Of a stretch of DNA of 53,510 nt, positions 29,831 through 37,128 are shown one piece after another. The position numbers and the translations under genes were made by a program. Within the stretch, counting starts at the first letter, position 1. Each line of letters opens with the position of its first letter. Source of the DNA: Pseudomonas lurida (GTDB lineage: Bacteria; Pseudomonadota; Gammaproteobacteria; Pseudomonadales; Pseudomonadaceae); NCBI RefSeq assembly GCF_013522705.1, contig NZ_JAAMRE010000039.1, forward strand, positions 1 through 53,510, written 5' to 3'. Under the pieces are notes generated by a model. That model was not told the origin of the DNA. It did not search any database and was given only the letters and a program-made list of their open reading frames with translations.

Positions 29831-30109
29831 ATGCGTTCAAGACAGTACTACCTCGCCCACGACTGCCCGCACTGCGGCGCCAAAGATGCCCTGAATGAAT
29901 GGGGCGGCGCTCGAATGAGCAGTTCGGCCTGGGGCCACAGCTTCAGCTGTTGCAGCGACGAATGCGGCCTCGCTTTGGCGAAAACGGTAATACCCGACAG
30001 GGAAACAAAGGCCGGTCGGAAGCGCCTGAAAGCACTCTGGGAGAAGTTGGCCGGACAAGCTCAGCACCAGTTATCAGGCGAACCATACCCGGGTTACCCA
30101 TGGCGATGA
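29831..30109 (+). CDS. Small cysteine-rich phage protein, 92 aa
   Basis: A 92-aa protein, MRSRQYYLAHDCPHCGAKDALNEWGGARMSSSAWGHSFSCCSDECGLALAKTVIPDRETKAGRKRLKALWEKLAGQ. CPHC and CCSDEC suggest a zinc ribbon. The C-terminal half is basic and helical. GAGGGAA lies before the ATG at 29831. It is the first confident gene of the PL operon; function unknown. Confidence 0.75.
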   Translation: MRSRQYYLAHDCPHCGAKDALNEWGGARMSSSAWGHSFSCCSDECGLALAKTVIPDRETKAGRKRLKALWEKLAGQAQHQLSGEPYPGYPWR

Positions 30110-30404
30110 CCATCTGAACAACCAGCGCCAAAGCCAGCCTGGCTATAACTGCCCGATCCTCTCTATGAGAGCGCATCGGTGATCACTCTGACTGATGGCT
30201 TACGTCATCGGCTGCGAAACCGGCGAGTACCTGGGGCTGCGGGCAAGACAGAGTGATCATCGATGCGGACGAAACTGCGGCCTATAACCGCCCACCTGCA
30301 TCTCAACAGACCCAGCACGGAGGATTGGCAGCCATGTGAACTTCAAACCCAGGCGCTCGACCGCCCCCCCTGCGTGACATAGGGAGGTCTATGTAACGCA
30401 ACGT

Positions 30405-30430
30405 AAGCCCGGTTTCGACTGGGCTTTTTT
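30405..30430 (+). terminator. Terminator inside the PL operon
   Basis: AAGCCC/GGGCTT with a 10-base loop, ending in T5-6 on the plus strand. Read-through by an antiterminated complex from the boxA site would be needed for the genes downstream. Confidence 0.72.
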
Positions 30431-30447
30431 ACGCCTCGCCTTTACCC

Positions 30448-30501
30448 GTCAGCACCCTCCCCTGGGCCCACCGGCACAAACCAGGCGGTCAGGGTGCTGA
30501 C
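30448..30501 (+). repeat. Inverted repeat in the leader of the next gene
   Basis: GTCAGCACCCT and AGGGTGCTGAC are perfect 11-bp arms 32 bases apart. Inside, CCTGG and CCAGG can extend a second stem. It ends 30 bp before the next start codon. Confidence 0.6.
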
Positions 30502-30531
30502 GAATAAACGCAACCCACTGAGGTATTCACC

Positions 30532-30813
30532 ATGCACGCATCAATTCAACAGCGCGTAGACGGGGTTGCGGCCCTGCACATTCGCTCTCGCATCGCCACT
30601 GCCGAGTTCTACGCCCTGATCGGCAAGGATCAACCTGTTCAGCAGATCCGCTTCCAGATCAAGAACGTCGGCAACGCCTACCACATCGTGGAGCGCGCCA
30701 CCGGCAAGGTGAAGGGCTTCCGCTGGACGTGGAAGGAAGCAAGCAACCTTGCCCAGGCCCTGGAAGCGCGTGCGGACGGCGTAAAGGTAACGCTCTCTGG
30801 CGGTGCCCGGTGA
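30532..30813 (+). CDS. Hypothetical early phage protein, 93 aa
   Basis: A 93-aa protein, MHASIQQRVDGVAALHIRSRIATAEFYALIGKDQPVQQIRFQIKNVGNAYHIVERATGKVKGFRWTWKEASNLAQALEARADG. Two helices flank a central beta hairpin (RFQIKNVGNAYHIVERATGKVKGFR). GAGG lies eight bases before the ATG. No known function. Confidence 0.78.
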   Translation: MHASIQQRVDGVAALHIRSRIATAEFYALIGKDQPVQQIRFQIKNVGNAYHIVERATGKVKGFRWTWKEASNLAQALEARADGVKVTLSGGAR

Positions 30814-30824
30814 TCGGCGAGCCA

Positions 30825-31124
30825 ATGCCGGACCCGCGGCACTCGATCATCGCTGAGCTGAACCAGCAGTTGGACGCCTTCTTCGGTTCAGGCAAGACGG
30901 CTCAGATTATCCCCAACGGCGTCGGAGTCGACGGCCCATACAACGGGACCACGGCGCATCACGAACGCCTCCGCAAAGAGCGCGACAAGCTGGCCCCCGC
31001 AGTGCGCGCGGAGGCCGCCAAAGGCGTCGTAGCCAGCGTGGCGGCGAAGAACCTGGGCATGCACATCAAGCGCGTGACGCTGATTGCCCAGGAGAACGGC
31101 TTCAAGTTCGCCGACACCCCATGA
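30825..31124 (+). CDS. Hypothetical phage protein with C-terminal HTH-like segment
   Basis: A 99-aa protein, MPDPRHSIIAELNQQLDAFFGSGKTAQIIPNGVGVDGPYNGTTAHHERLRKERDKLAPAVRAEAAKGVVASVAAKNLGMHIKRVTLIAQENGFKF. The last 40 residues (GVVASVAAKNLGMHIKRVTLIAQENG) look like a helix-turn-helix. A GTG at 30810, overlapping the previous stop (GTGA), is an alternative start. Confidence 0.7.
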   Translation: MPDPRHSIIAELNQQLDAFFGSGKTAQIIPNGVGVDGPYNGTTAHHERLRKERDKLAPAVRAEAAKGVVASVAAKNLGMHIKRVTLIAQENGFKFADTP

Positions 31125-31421
31125 GGCGCATCAAAAGCCAGGCGTGGCAACGACTTCGATAAGCGGAGCCACATCTACACTGCATTAAATCGAAGAGGTA
31201 GCCCTAGCCAGCCGTATTGCGGCGGTTGGTTTCGACCGCTCACACGTTGCGCGCAGATCAATCCGAACCGATCTTACTAATTAAGCGCAACACTTATGAG
31301 ATATCCGAAAAATATCTCCAAAATTACAGCCAGCTCGATTTTAAAAAACAATCAAACTGAGCGTGTCAATTCAAAAAATTAGATTCTGCTGGGCATTTAA
31401 TTCCCTATGCGATTTTAGGAC
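31125..31421. other. AT-rich spacer between convergent genes
   Basis: About 300 bp, much AT-richer than the flanking phage genes. It contains a hairpin GAGATAT/ATATCTC at 31298-31318 with a 7-base loop. No gene or promoter stands out. It marks one border of the low-GC HNH insertion. Confidence 0.5.
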
Positions 31422-32300
31422 CTAAACAACGCCTGCCAACACACCGTTATTTTTTAAAGTCCATCTCGAAGCACTTAGTTTCTTTCTAAGTGCTTTCCGA
31501 GCTTCAGCCCTGTCAAGGTTTTCTCTGTTCACCCCTTCAACTGACCAACAGGAAACACCACTTAACGGAGGAACGCCGAGACTCAATCCATAATGACTAT
31601 TTGTTGCACTACACCGCTGCCACAAACCTTCGATATTCGAACAGTATAAATAGTTCTTACCTATTATCAGCTCTATGCCATTATAAAGAATTGTACCTTT
31701 TTCTATTACCACGTCGCCTGGAGGGCGAAATTCTATTTTGAGGAATACTCTCTTCGGTCCTTGACGAATAGTAAGAACCTTGCCAACCCATTCCACGTCC
31801 CATTGACCTGTATCTATGACTATCTCATTCTCTACGACTTTCAAAATCAACTTCTGCTCATCATCATAAATATTTAGACTGAGATAGTTCCGCCCTTTCC
31901 TATGAACAAATGAAACTACAGGCACGCGATCTATTATTAAAGGACAAAACTTTTCCCCTTCGTTAATATCAGTCAAATTAAAAGAGTTACCACCGAGCTT
32001 TAAATCCACCTTACGGCCTGTGAAATGCAGCATAACAGCAGAAGACGCCCCGGCATTTAAGTTATAAGGCGCTAAATTAGCCTCTCTCACTATTTCAATC
32101 GGTAGTAGCCCGCTCGTGCGCTGCCCATGATGAAATCTGCAAAGTAGTGTTATTTCAGAAGCTACGTGACGCTTCACCACTGACCATTTCAGCATGTGCT
32201 CATATTCGTAAAGCGGTATTCCGCAAATAACGCAACCAAAACCACACCTTTGTCGAATTTCTCTTTTCATAGCCTCTTGAATAGCTGGTCGTTTTTTCAA
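31422..32300 (-). CDS. HNH endonuclease-domain protein in a low-GC island, antisense to the PL operon
   Basis: A 292-aa protein. Residues 15-60 are an HNH nuclease with zinc Cys residues: CGFGCVICGIPLYEYEHM (Cys19, Cys23, Cys26, His35) and LLCRFHHGQRTSG (Cys54, His57, His58). The remaining 230 residues are beta-rich (VMLHFTGRKVDLKLGGNSFNL, LSLNIYDDEQKLILKVVENEIVIDTG), of a type I cannot name. The start is a TTG at 32300; it keeps the KKRPAIQEAMKREIRQRCGFGCVICG block typical of this HNH subgroup, whereas the ATG at 32270 would cut it. Low GC, inverted orientation and AT-rich flanks mark it as a moron. A defence role is possible, unproven. Confidence 0.8.
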   Translation of the reverse strand: MKKRPAIQEAMKREIRQRCGFGCVICGIPLYEYEHMLKWSVVKRHVASEITLLCRFHHGQRTSGLLPIEIVREANLAPYNLNAGASSAVMLHFTGRKVDLKLGGNSFNLTDINEGEKFCPLIIDRVPVVSFVHRKGRNYLSLNIYDDEQKLILKVVENEIVIDTGQWDVEWVGKVLTIRQGPKRVFLKIEFRPPGDVVIEKGTILYNGIELIIGKNYLYCSNIEGLWQRCSATNSHYGLSLGVPPLSGVSCWSVEGVNRENLDRAEARKALRKKLSASRWTLKNNGVLAGVV

Positions 32301-32424
32301 AGTTCATACCCTGCGATTGCACGTTGACACATCAAAAATTCCCGGCAATTCCCCAACCTCTCGACAACTGCTCATCCACTAATAGCTCATAAAACCTAAC
32401 GACGCCAGCCGGCGAGGATCCCCT

Positions 32425-33375
32425 ATGCCTACTCACAACATCGTCAGCATGAGCGGCGGTAAAGACAGCACGGCTACGCTGCTGGTCGCCCGCGAGATGG
32501 AGGTGCCGAATCTCAGCGCCGTTGTGGCTGACACCGGGCATGAGCATCCAGAGACGTACGACTATATCCATTACTTGGCCGAAGCCACCGGCGTTCCCAT
32601 CCGTTGGGTGAAGGCAGACTTCTCCAGGCAGATCGCCGGCAAGCGCAAATTCATCGAAACGAAGTGGCGCGAAAAGGGCGTCGCTGAATCTGTGGTGCTG
32701 GGCGCTCTGGAAGTCCTACACCCAACAGGAAACCCATTCCTGGATCTGTGCCTTTGGAAAGGCCGGTTCCCCAGCACCAAGGCGCGCTTCTGCACCGACG
32801 AACTCAAGCGCAACCCAATCATTGAGCAGATCTACCTGCCACTCATGGACGGCGAAAACATGCTGCTGTCCTGGCAAGGCGTTCGGGCTGATGAATCGCC
32901 GGCCCGCAGGCATCTACCAGAGTGCGATGAGGTTGGAGGCGGCCTGTTCAACTACCGGCCAATATTGAAGTGGACAGTTGAGTCGGTATTCGAGGCTCAC
33001 CGGGCAGCTGGTATCAAGCCGAACCCGCTTTACTTGCAAGGCTGTAATCGCGTTGGCTGCATGCCCTGCATCATGTGTGCGAAAGACGAGCTCCGGCAGA
33101 TCGCAGCCAGGTGGCCAGAGGAAGTTGACCGGGTGCGCGAATGGGAGCGACTGGTAAGCATCGCCAGCAAGCGTGGCGCGGCTACATTCTTTGCTACCGT
33201 CACCGACCCCACCGTCCGCTCAGATGAGAAGGTGAGCGCCGTCACGCACGGAATCGACAGGATCGTCGACTGGAGCAACACCGCGCGCGGCGGCCGCCAG
33301 TTCGACATGGTCGACCTCATCGCCCGCACAGACAGCCAAAACAGCTGCTCTTCAGCCTACGGGCTTTGCGAATAA
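32425..33375 (+). CDS. PAPS reductase-like PP-loop protein
   Basis: A 316-aa protein of the phosphoadenosine phosphosulfate reductase/PP-loop superfamily. PP-loop SGGKDS at residues 10-15, then the usual VVADTGHEHPETYDYIHYLAEATG. A Cys-rich segment near residues 211-221 (LQGCNRVGCMPCIMCAKDEL) resembles Fe-S-binding motifs in DndC-like relatives, and WQGVRADESPAR is the conserved central R-x-D/E-E motif. GAGG precedes the ATG. Phages carry such genes widely but the substrate is not known; sulfur assimilation, nucleotide or DNA modification are all conceivable. Confidence 0.85.
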   Translation: MPTHNIVSMSGGKDSTATLLVAREMEVPNLSAVVADTGHEHPETYDYIHYLAEATGVPIRWVKADFSRQIAGKRKFIETKWREKGVAESVVLGALEVLHPTGNPFLDLCLWKGRFPSTKARFCTDELKRNPIIEQIYLPLMDGENMLLSWQGVRADESPARRHLPECDEVGGGLFNYRPILKWTVESVFEAHRAAGIKPNPLYLQGCNRVGCMPCIMCAKDELRQIAARWPEEVDRVREWERLVSIASKRGAATFFATVTDPTVRSDEKVSAVTHGIDRIVDWSNTARGGRQFDMVDLIARTDSQNSCSSAYGLCE

Positions 33376-33418
33376 TCCCCCACTCCACCGCCCGGGCATG
33401 GCCCGGCAAGGATTCCCC

Positions 33419-33997
33419 GTGATCAACTTGTTCTGGCGCCTTGTCGCCAAACTGCTTGCGCGCCCGGCGGTTGCCGCCTGGCTCATCGCCCGCGCCCAGC
33501 GCACCCCATACCTGCACATCATGTCCGCCGACGACACCGAGATGTACATGGGCCGCTGGTGGCTGTTCAACCCCTACTCCCGCGAAACGCACAAGCCGGC
33601 GATGTGGTGGTGCCCGTGGTCGTTCCGCGTGCACCACATAATGCGGCCCGATGAAGACCGGGATCTGCATGACCATCCCTGGAACGCCCGCACCATCATT
33701 CTGCGCGGCTGGTACACCGAACAACGGCTAGATCCTGCGACCTACTTCGAAATGCTGACACCAGGCCTTCCTCTGCTGTGGCGGGAAGAGCAGGACGATC
33801 TCTGCAAGCTGTCAATGAAGAGTAGGAGGCCGGGCGACACCGCGCGCCTCAATCACGGCGAGTACCACCGTATCGACGAGGTCTCGCCCGGCGGCGTCTA
33901 CACCCTATTCATCACCAGCAAGTGGCGTGGTGACTGGGGCTTTCTGGTCAACGGCGTGAAGGTGCCATGGCGCACCTACACCGGCGCAGATGACTGA
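33419..33997 (+). CDS. Cupin-like phage protein
   Basis: A 192-aa protein. N-terminal hydrophobic helices (FWRLVAKLLARPAVAAWLIARAQ), then a cupin-like beta region with a cluster of histidines (WSFRVHHIMRPDEDRDLHDHPWNARTIILRGWYTEQ) and RLNHGEYHRIDEVSPGGVYTLFITSKWRGDWGF. I chose GTG at 33419 (AAGGA seven bases upstream) over the ATG at 33398, which has no ribosome site. It follows the PP-loop gene closely. Metal binding is likely; the reaction is unknown. Confidence 0.75.
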   Translation: MINLFWRLVAKLLARPAVAAWLIARAQRTPYLHIMSADDTEMYMGRWWLFNPYSRETHKPAMWWCPWSFRVHHIMRPDEDRDLHDHPWNARTIILRGWYTEQRLDPATYFEMLTPGLPLLWREEQDDLCKLSMKSRRPGDTARLNHGEYHRIDEVSPGGVYTLFITSKWRGDWGFLVNGVKVPWRTYTGADD

Positions 33998-34145
33998 AAC
34001 CCCGACAGGAGTACATCCGTACTCAACCCGCAAAACCTGTAACCCCTCCCCCTTCAAAGTCAGCCGCTATAGCGGCAAGGACGAAGTCATGCCTTTTTTT
34101 GCCATCGCCTACATGGCCTGGCTCATCTACAAAGGGGCGCGGTGA
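33990..34145 (+). CDS. Very small membrane peptide gene
   Basis: A 51-codon frame overlapping the previous stop and ending MPFFAIAYMAWLIYKGAR. An internal ATG at 34089 with AAGGAC seven bases upstream would give only this 18-aa hydrophobic peptide, and may be the true start. Such tiny membrane peptides are plausible in early phage operons but cannot be proven here. Confidence 0.4.
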   Translation: MTETPTGVHPYSTRKTCNPSPFKVSRYSGKDEVMPFFAIAYMAWLIYKGAR

Positions 34146-34223
34146 TGATGGTGGATACCAAAAGCTAAGCGATCATCAACCAAAATACGAAGGCGCCAGA
34201 AACGTGGCTTCCGAAGCACTTTT

Positions 34224-34994
34224 TTAGCTCTCTTTTAGAATCATTCTATGTAGCCTACCCAATGGACCTTTTCGATCATTAATAGCGTCCGCGAGCTTTT
34301 TAAGGGCCTCTCTGCGCTTGCCGAAAACCTCCTCAAGCAGATATTCCATCATCTCTAACGCATGCAGCGCATCGTCAGGCTCAATCTCGTTTCCAGGGTG
34401 ACTGCCATGATTTCCTAACCAGCGCAAAGCGCTAAATAGCTCTTTCACAGATTTTTGTTCTTCTGAGAGTTGCTGGATTCTTTTTCCAAAGGAAACATAT
34501 GAATCTCCATCTTTCTCAGGAATACCCAAGTGATTCAAGACTTGTTCAGCCGCAATTCTGATGTTATTGCAGCATGAGGCCGGACTTGTGAAATACAAAC
34601 TTGAAGCAACTGCCAAAGGAGAAGCTACCTCCGCAGGTGCATTTGCGGGATAATCAATTAGTTGAAGTGCTGGATGAAAAAAGGTAGGGGTGTAGTATTC
34701 GACGTAGTCGCGATGCCACTCGCCATCGTCATCGACTCCAACCTCTTCTTCTACGACCCCATTGCCTACAACAAACACAAGCTCCCGACATGTTGTGCAC
34801 TTTAAAGTGATATTGAACACCAGCCGAATCATCTCTGGCTCCCACCAGTCTTCATTGTGTTCGGTACTTGAGACTTCTGTTTCTTCAGAGTTGAACTTCC
34901 CTTCAAGGCGAAGTAACCCTGCATAGCAGCGCGGACATTTGTAATCAAATACTTTTTCTTGAGTGAAAGCGCCCTTCAGAATTTCCTTGTTCAT
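34224..34994 (-). CDS. DUF4145-type protein with zinc ribbon, antisense low-GC insertion
   Basis: A 256-aa protein. N-terminal zinc ribbon: CPRCYAGLLRL (Cys20, Cys23) and CTTCRELVF. C-terminal DUF4145-like helical domain: RIAAEQVLNHLGIPEKDGDSYVSFGKRIQQL, LFSALRWLGNHGSHPGNEIEPDDALHALEMMEYLLEEVFGKR. The ATG at 34994 has GGAG five bases upstream and excludes a long spurious N-terminus. It lies antisense between plus-strand early genes and is AT-richer than they are. DUF4145 domains often accompany restriction and other defence proteins; the role here is open. Confidence 0.8.
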   Translation of the reverse strand: MNKEILKGAFTQEKVFDYKCPRCYAGLLRLEGKFNSEETEVSSTEHNEDWWEPEMIRLVFNITLKCTTCRELVFVVGNGVVEEEVGVDDDGEWHRDYVEYYTPTFFHPALQLIDYPANAPAEVASPLAVASSLYFTSPASCCNNIRIAAEQVLNHLGIPEKDGDSYVSFGKRIQQLSEEQKSVKELFSALRWLGNHGSHPGNEIEPDDALHALEMMEYLLEEVFGKRREALKKLADAINDRKGPLGRLHRMILKES

Positions 34995-35051
34995 CCTTTT
35001 CTCCATGCAGTACTGACGATCAAGATCCAATCTTAATCTCGAGACATACTT

Positions 35052-35324
35052 ATGCCCATAGAAAACCGTAAGCTCGGAATAAATACTTACCGACACGCCT
35101 TCGCAGCCGTCTGCCCGTCGGACGGCGAATTGATCATCTATCAGCTGGAAATCCGGTCGCCAGCGATGATCCGCGTCGAGCATATCAAGGCCGCAACAGC
35201 GATCATCAAAAAAGGCTGGCATGAACAGATTGCCGACCGCCTGGCCGAGGATATCGGCGGCGATCAAACGATCATCGCCAGGCACCAGGGCGTCGAAATC
35301 GAAACAGTGAGGCTCAGCGGATGA
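35052..35324 (+). CDS. Hypothetical early phage protein, 90 aa
   Basis: A 90-aa protein, MPIENRKLGINTYRHAFAAVCPSDGELIIYQLEIRSPAMIRVEHIKAATAIIKKGWHEQIADRLAEDIGGDQTIIARHQGVEIETVRL. Compact alpha/beta pattern. It resumes the plus-strand operon after the DUF4145 insertion and overlaps the next start by ATGA. The ribosome site is weak. No known function. Confidence 0.75.
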   Translation: MPIENRKLGINTYRHAFAAVCPSDGELIIYQLEIRSPAMIRVEHIKAATAIIKKGWHEQIADRLAEDIGGDQTIIARHQGVEIETVRLSG

Positions 35325-36046
35325 TCCATTACCACGGCACGCCTGTCGGCGGTAAGCGCGAGGACGCCGCTAAGTTCCTGGCCGGCCGGCACGCGCTGGT
35401 GCCGTTCCCGCGCAAGGATGACCTCGGGGTTGTCGCCGATGTATGCAAGTCGTTTGTTTTTGATAACGGCGCCTTCACAGTGTGGAAGAAAGGCGGCCAG
35501 GTAGACGTCGAGGGCTACACACGCTGGGTCGAAGACTGGCACCGCCATCCTGGATTCACTTGGGCGCTCATTCCGGACGTCATCGACGGTGATGAAGAGG
35601 CAAACGACGACCTTGTTCGGCAGTGGCCAGAAGAGCTTCGCGGGGTGCCTGTTTGGCACTTACACGAATCGCTTGAGCGGTTGCAGCGGCTGGCAAGGTG
35701 TTGGCGTACGGTTGCCCTGGGCAGTTCTGGGCAATGGGCTTCACCGGGAACTGGCGCATGGTGGAAACGAATGGGCGTGGCGATGGATGCCATCTGCGAT
35801 GACTTGGGCCGCCCAGCTTGCAGGCTTCATGGTCTGAGAATGCTCGACCCAGCGATTTTCCAGCACCTGCCCTTCGCGTCCGCCGACTCCACAAACGCCG
35901 CGGTAAACGGCGGCAGCATCAGCCGTTTCGGCATGTACGCACCGCCGACCGCCGGCCAGCGCGCGAACGTCATCGCCGATCGCATCGAATCGCACAACAG
36001 TTCCCCGATCTGGCAGCGAGAAACCCAGGGCGAAATGCCGCTGTAA
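35321..36046 (+). CDS. Phage protein with TGT-like (transglycosylase) motifs
   Basis: A 241-aa protein that looks like a TIM-barrel enzyme. Ordered motifs: FVFDNGAFTVW (Asp48), ALIPDVIDG (Asp86), VPVWHLHESLERL (113-117), VALGSSGQW (134-137), CRLHGLRML (168-175) and LPFASADSTNAA (183-193). The order DNGAF, PD, H-x-HE, G-SSG, HG, SxDST recalls tRNA/DNA-guanine transglycosylase-like phage proteins, but the similarity is by motif only. Usually annotated as hypothetical. Together with the PP-loop protein 2 kb upstream it could belong to a base-modification route; that is speculative. Confidence 0.62.
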   Translation: MIHYHGTPVGGKREDAAKFLAGRHALVPFPRKDDLGVVADVCKSFVFDNGAFTVWKKGGQVDVEGYTRWVEDWHRHPGFTWALIPDVIDGDEEANDDLVRQWPEELRGVPVWHLHESLERLQRLARCWRTVALGSSGQWASPGTGAWWKRMGVAMDAICDDLGRPACRLHGLRMLDPAIFQHLPFASADSTNAAVNGGSISRFGMYAPPTAGQRANVIADRIESHNSSPIWQRETQGEMPL

Positions 36047-36100
36047 CCCCAATCCCCCTCCCCTACATGCCTGCCGGTGAGCGGCGGGCGAGGTATTCCT

Positions 36101-36637
36101 ATGTCCGAATCCGAAGAAGTCACCAAGCTCAAAGCCGAAATCGCGCGGCTTCGAATGCACCTGGTCAGGCATCACCAGCTGACTGACGCGCCATTCCTCA
36201 AGAATTACGAGCCCTACAAGAGCCTGGACATGCCCACGCAAGACGACTTCAACGCAGTTTTTGATGACCTTCGGCGCAAAGGAGCCAGCATCGACGGCGA
36301 CAACGCCTACAAGCGGGATCTACTGGACTGCGTTGTCGGTGCCCTGGCTACGGGCGCGCAAAACTCCAACCCGCCACCGGCCGGGCACTGGGGCCAGCGC
36401 TTCTGGGATATCGGCCGAGAGGAACGCGCCAGCAGCGAGCAACTGCTGAAAGCACTGACAGCGCTCAACCAGGTGGCGGGCGAATGCGAGCAGATCGCAA
36501 GCAACTACAGCGGCACCATCGACGGCGTCTTCGAACACGGCGGCGACGATCACGAAGATCCGAGCTGCGCGATCTTCCACCGCCTGTACTACGCCATGTT
36601 CGACGCCCGGGCCGCGATCAAGAAAGCCACAACTTAA
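36101..36637 (+). CDS. Hypothetical phage protein, 178 aa
   Basis: A 178-aa protein with an N-terminal coiled coil (MSESEEVTKLKAEIARLRMHLVRHHQLTDAPFL), a middle helical part (FNAVFDDLRRKGASIDGDNAYKRDLLDCVVGALATGAQNSNPP) and a C-terminal helical part. The ATG at 36101 follows GCGAGG and trims eight codons from the longest frame. No function known. Confidence 0.78.
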   Translation: MSESEEVTKLKAEIARLRMHLVRHHQLTDAPFLKNYEPYKSLDMPTQDDFNAVFDDLRRKGASIDGDNAYKRDLLDCVVGALATGAQNSNPPPAGHWGQRFWDIGREERASSEQLLKALTALNQVAGECEQIASNYSGTIDGVFEHGGDDHEDPSCAIFHRLYYAMFDARAAIKKATT

Positions 36638-36673
36638 CCCACCTTCAGCCGCCCAGCGCGGCAAGGACACCCC

Positions 36674-36892
36674 ATGTTCGCAATAAAACTCACCCTGATC
36701 CTGCTGGGCGCTTTGCTGTACCTGATCGCCAGCGGCTGCTGGATCTTCTGGGTCGGTCCTGACTTGGTTTTCACCGGCACCACTGAGGCACTGCTCTATG
36801 CGTTCGGCGGCACCTGCGCGTGGATGCTGATCAGTTTCGGCCTGATCGTTCACGTCATCAAGACAGCGCGGCCTACGGCCGGCGGGAGGTAG
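36674..36892 (+). CDS. Small two-span membrane protein
   Basis: A 72-aa protein with two membrane segments, residues about 3-27 (AIKLTLILLGALLYLIASGCWIFWV) and 39-62 (ALLYAFGGTCAWMLISFGLIVHVI), with a short basic C-terminus. AAGGA before the ATG. It lies just upstream of the excisionase gene; function unknown. Confidence 0.72.
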   Translation: MFAIKLTLILLGALLYLIASGCWIFWVGPDLVFTGTTEALLYAFGGTCAWMLISFGLIVHVIKTARPTAGGR

Positions 36893-36894
36893 GA

Positions 36895-37128
36895 ATGGCA
36901 AAAGTCCTTGCTCAAATTACGGTCAAGCTGCCGCGCCTGATGGAGGCCGGCGAATACAGGAAGTTGCGGTACGTCGGCGGAAAGCCGAGCCTGCAGCAGT
37001 TGAAAAAATGGATAGAGGAAGGCGAAGTGATCGGAGAGGTAAAAGGCGGGATGTATTTCGTCGATGTGCAGGCGGCGGTCATGGGATCGAATGACCCGCT
37101 GCTGGCCAAGATGCTGGAGATCGGGTGA
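36895..37128 (+). CDS. xis: Excisionase (Xis-like)
   Basis: A 77-aa winged-helix protein, MAKVLAQITVKLPRLMEAGEYRKLRYVGGKPSLQQLKKWIEEGEVIGEVKGGMYFVDV. The KPSLQQLKKWIEEGEVIGEVKGGMYFVD block is the excisionase/MerR-like DNA-binding motif. GGGAGGT precedes the ATG, and the stop overlaps the integrase start (TGATG). It would bend attachment-site DNA and favour excision. Confidence 0.85.
   Translation: MAKVLAQITVKLPRLMEAGEYRKLRYVGGKPSLQQLKKWIEEGEVIGEVKGGMYFVDVQAAVMGSNDPLLAKMLEIG

Larger units (their letters stand above)
30110..30531 (+). other. Structured spacer in the PL operon
   Basis: About 420 bp with no confident gene. It contains an 11-bp inverted repeat TGATCACTCTG/CAGAGTGATCA (30180-30190 and 30249-30259), a terminator (30405-30430) and another 11-bp inverted repeat (30448-30458 with 30491-30501). 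A 30-codon frame at 30195-30287 is not convincing. Confidence 0.55.
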
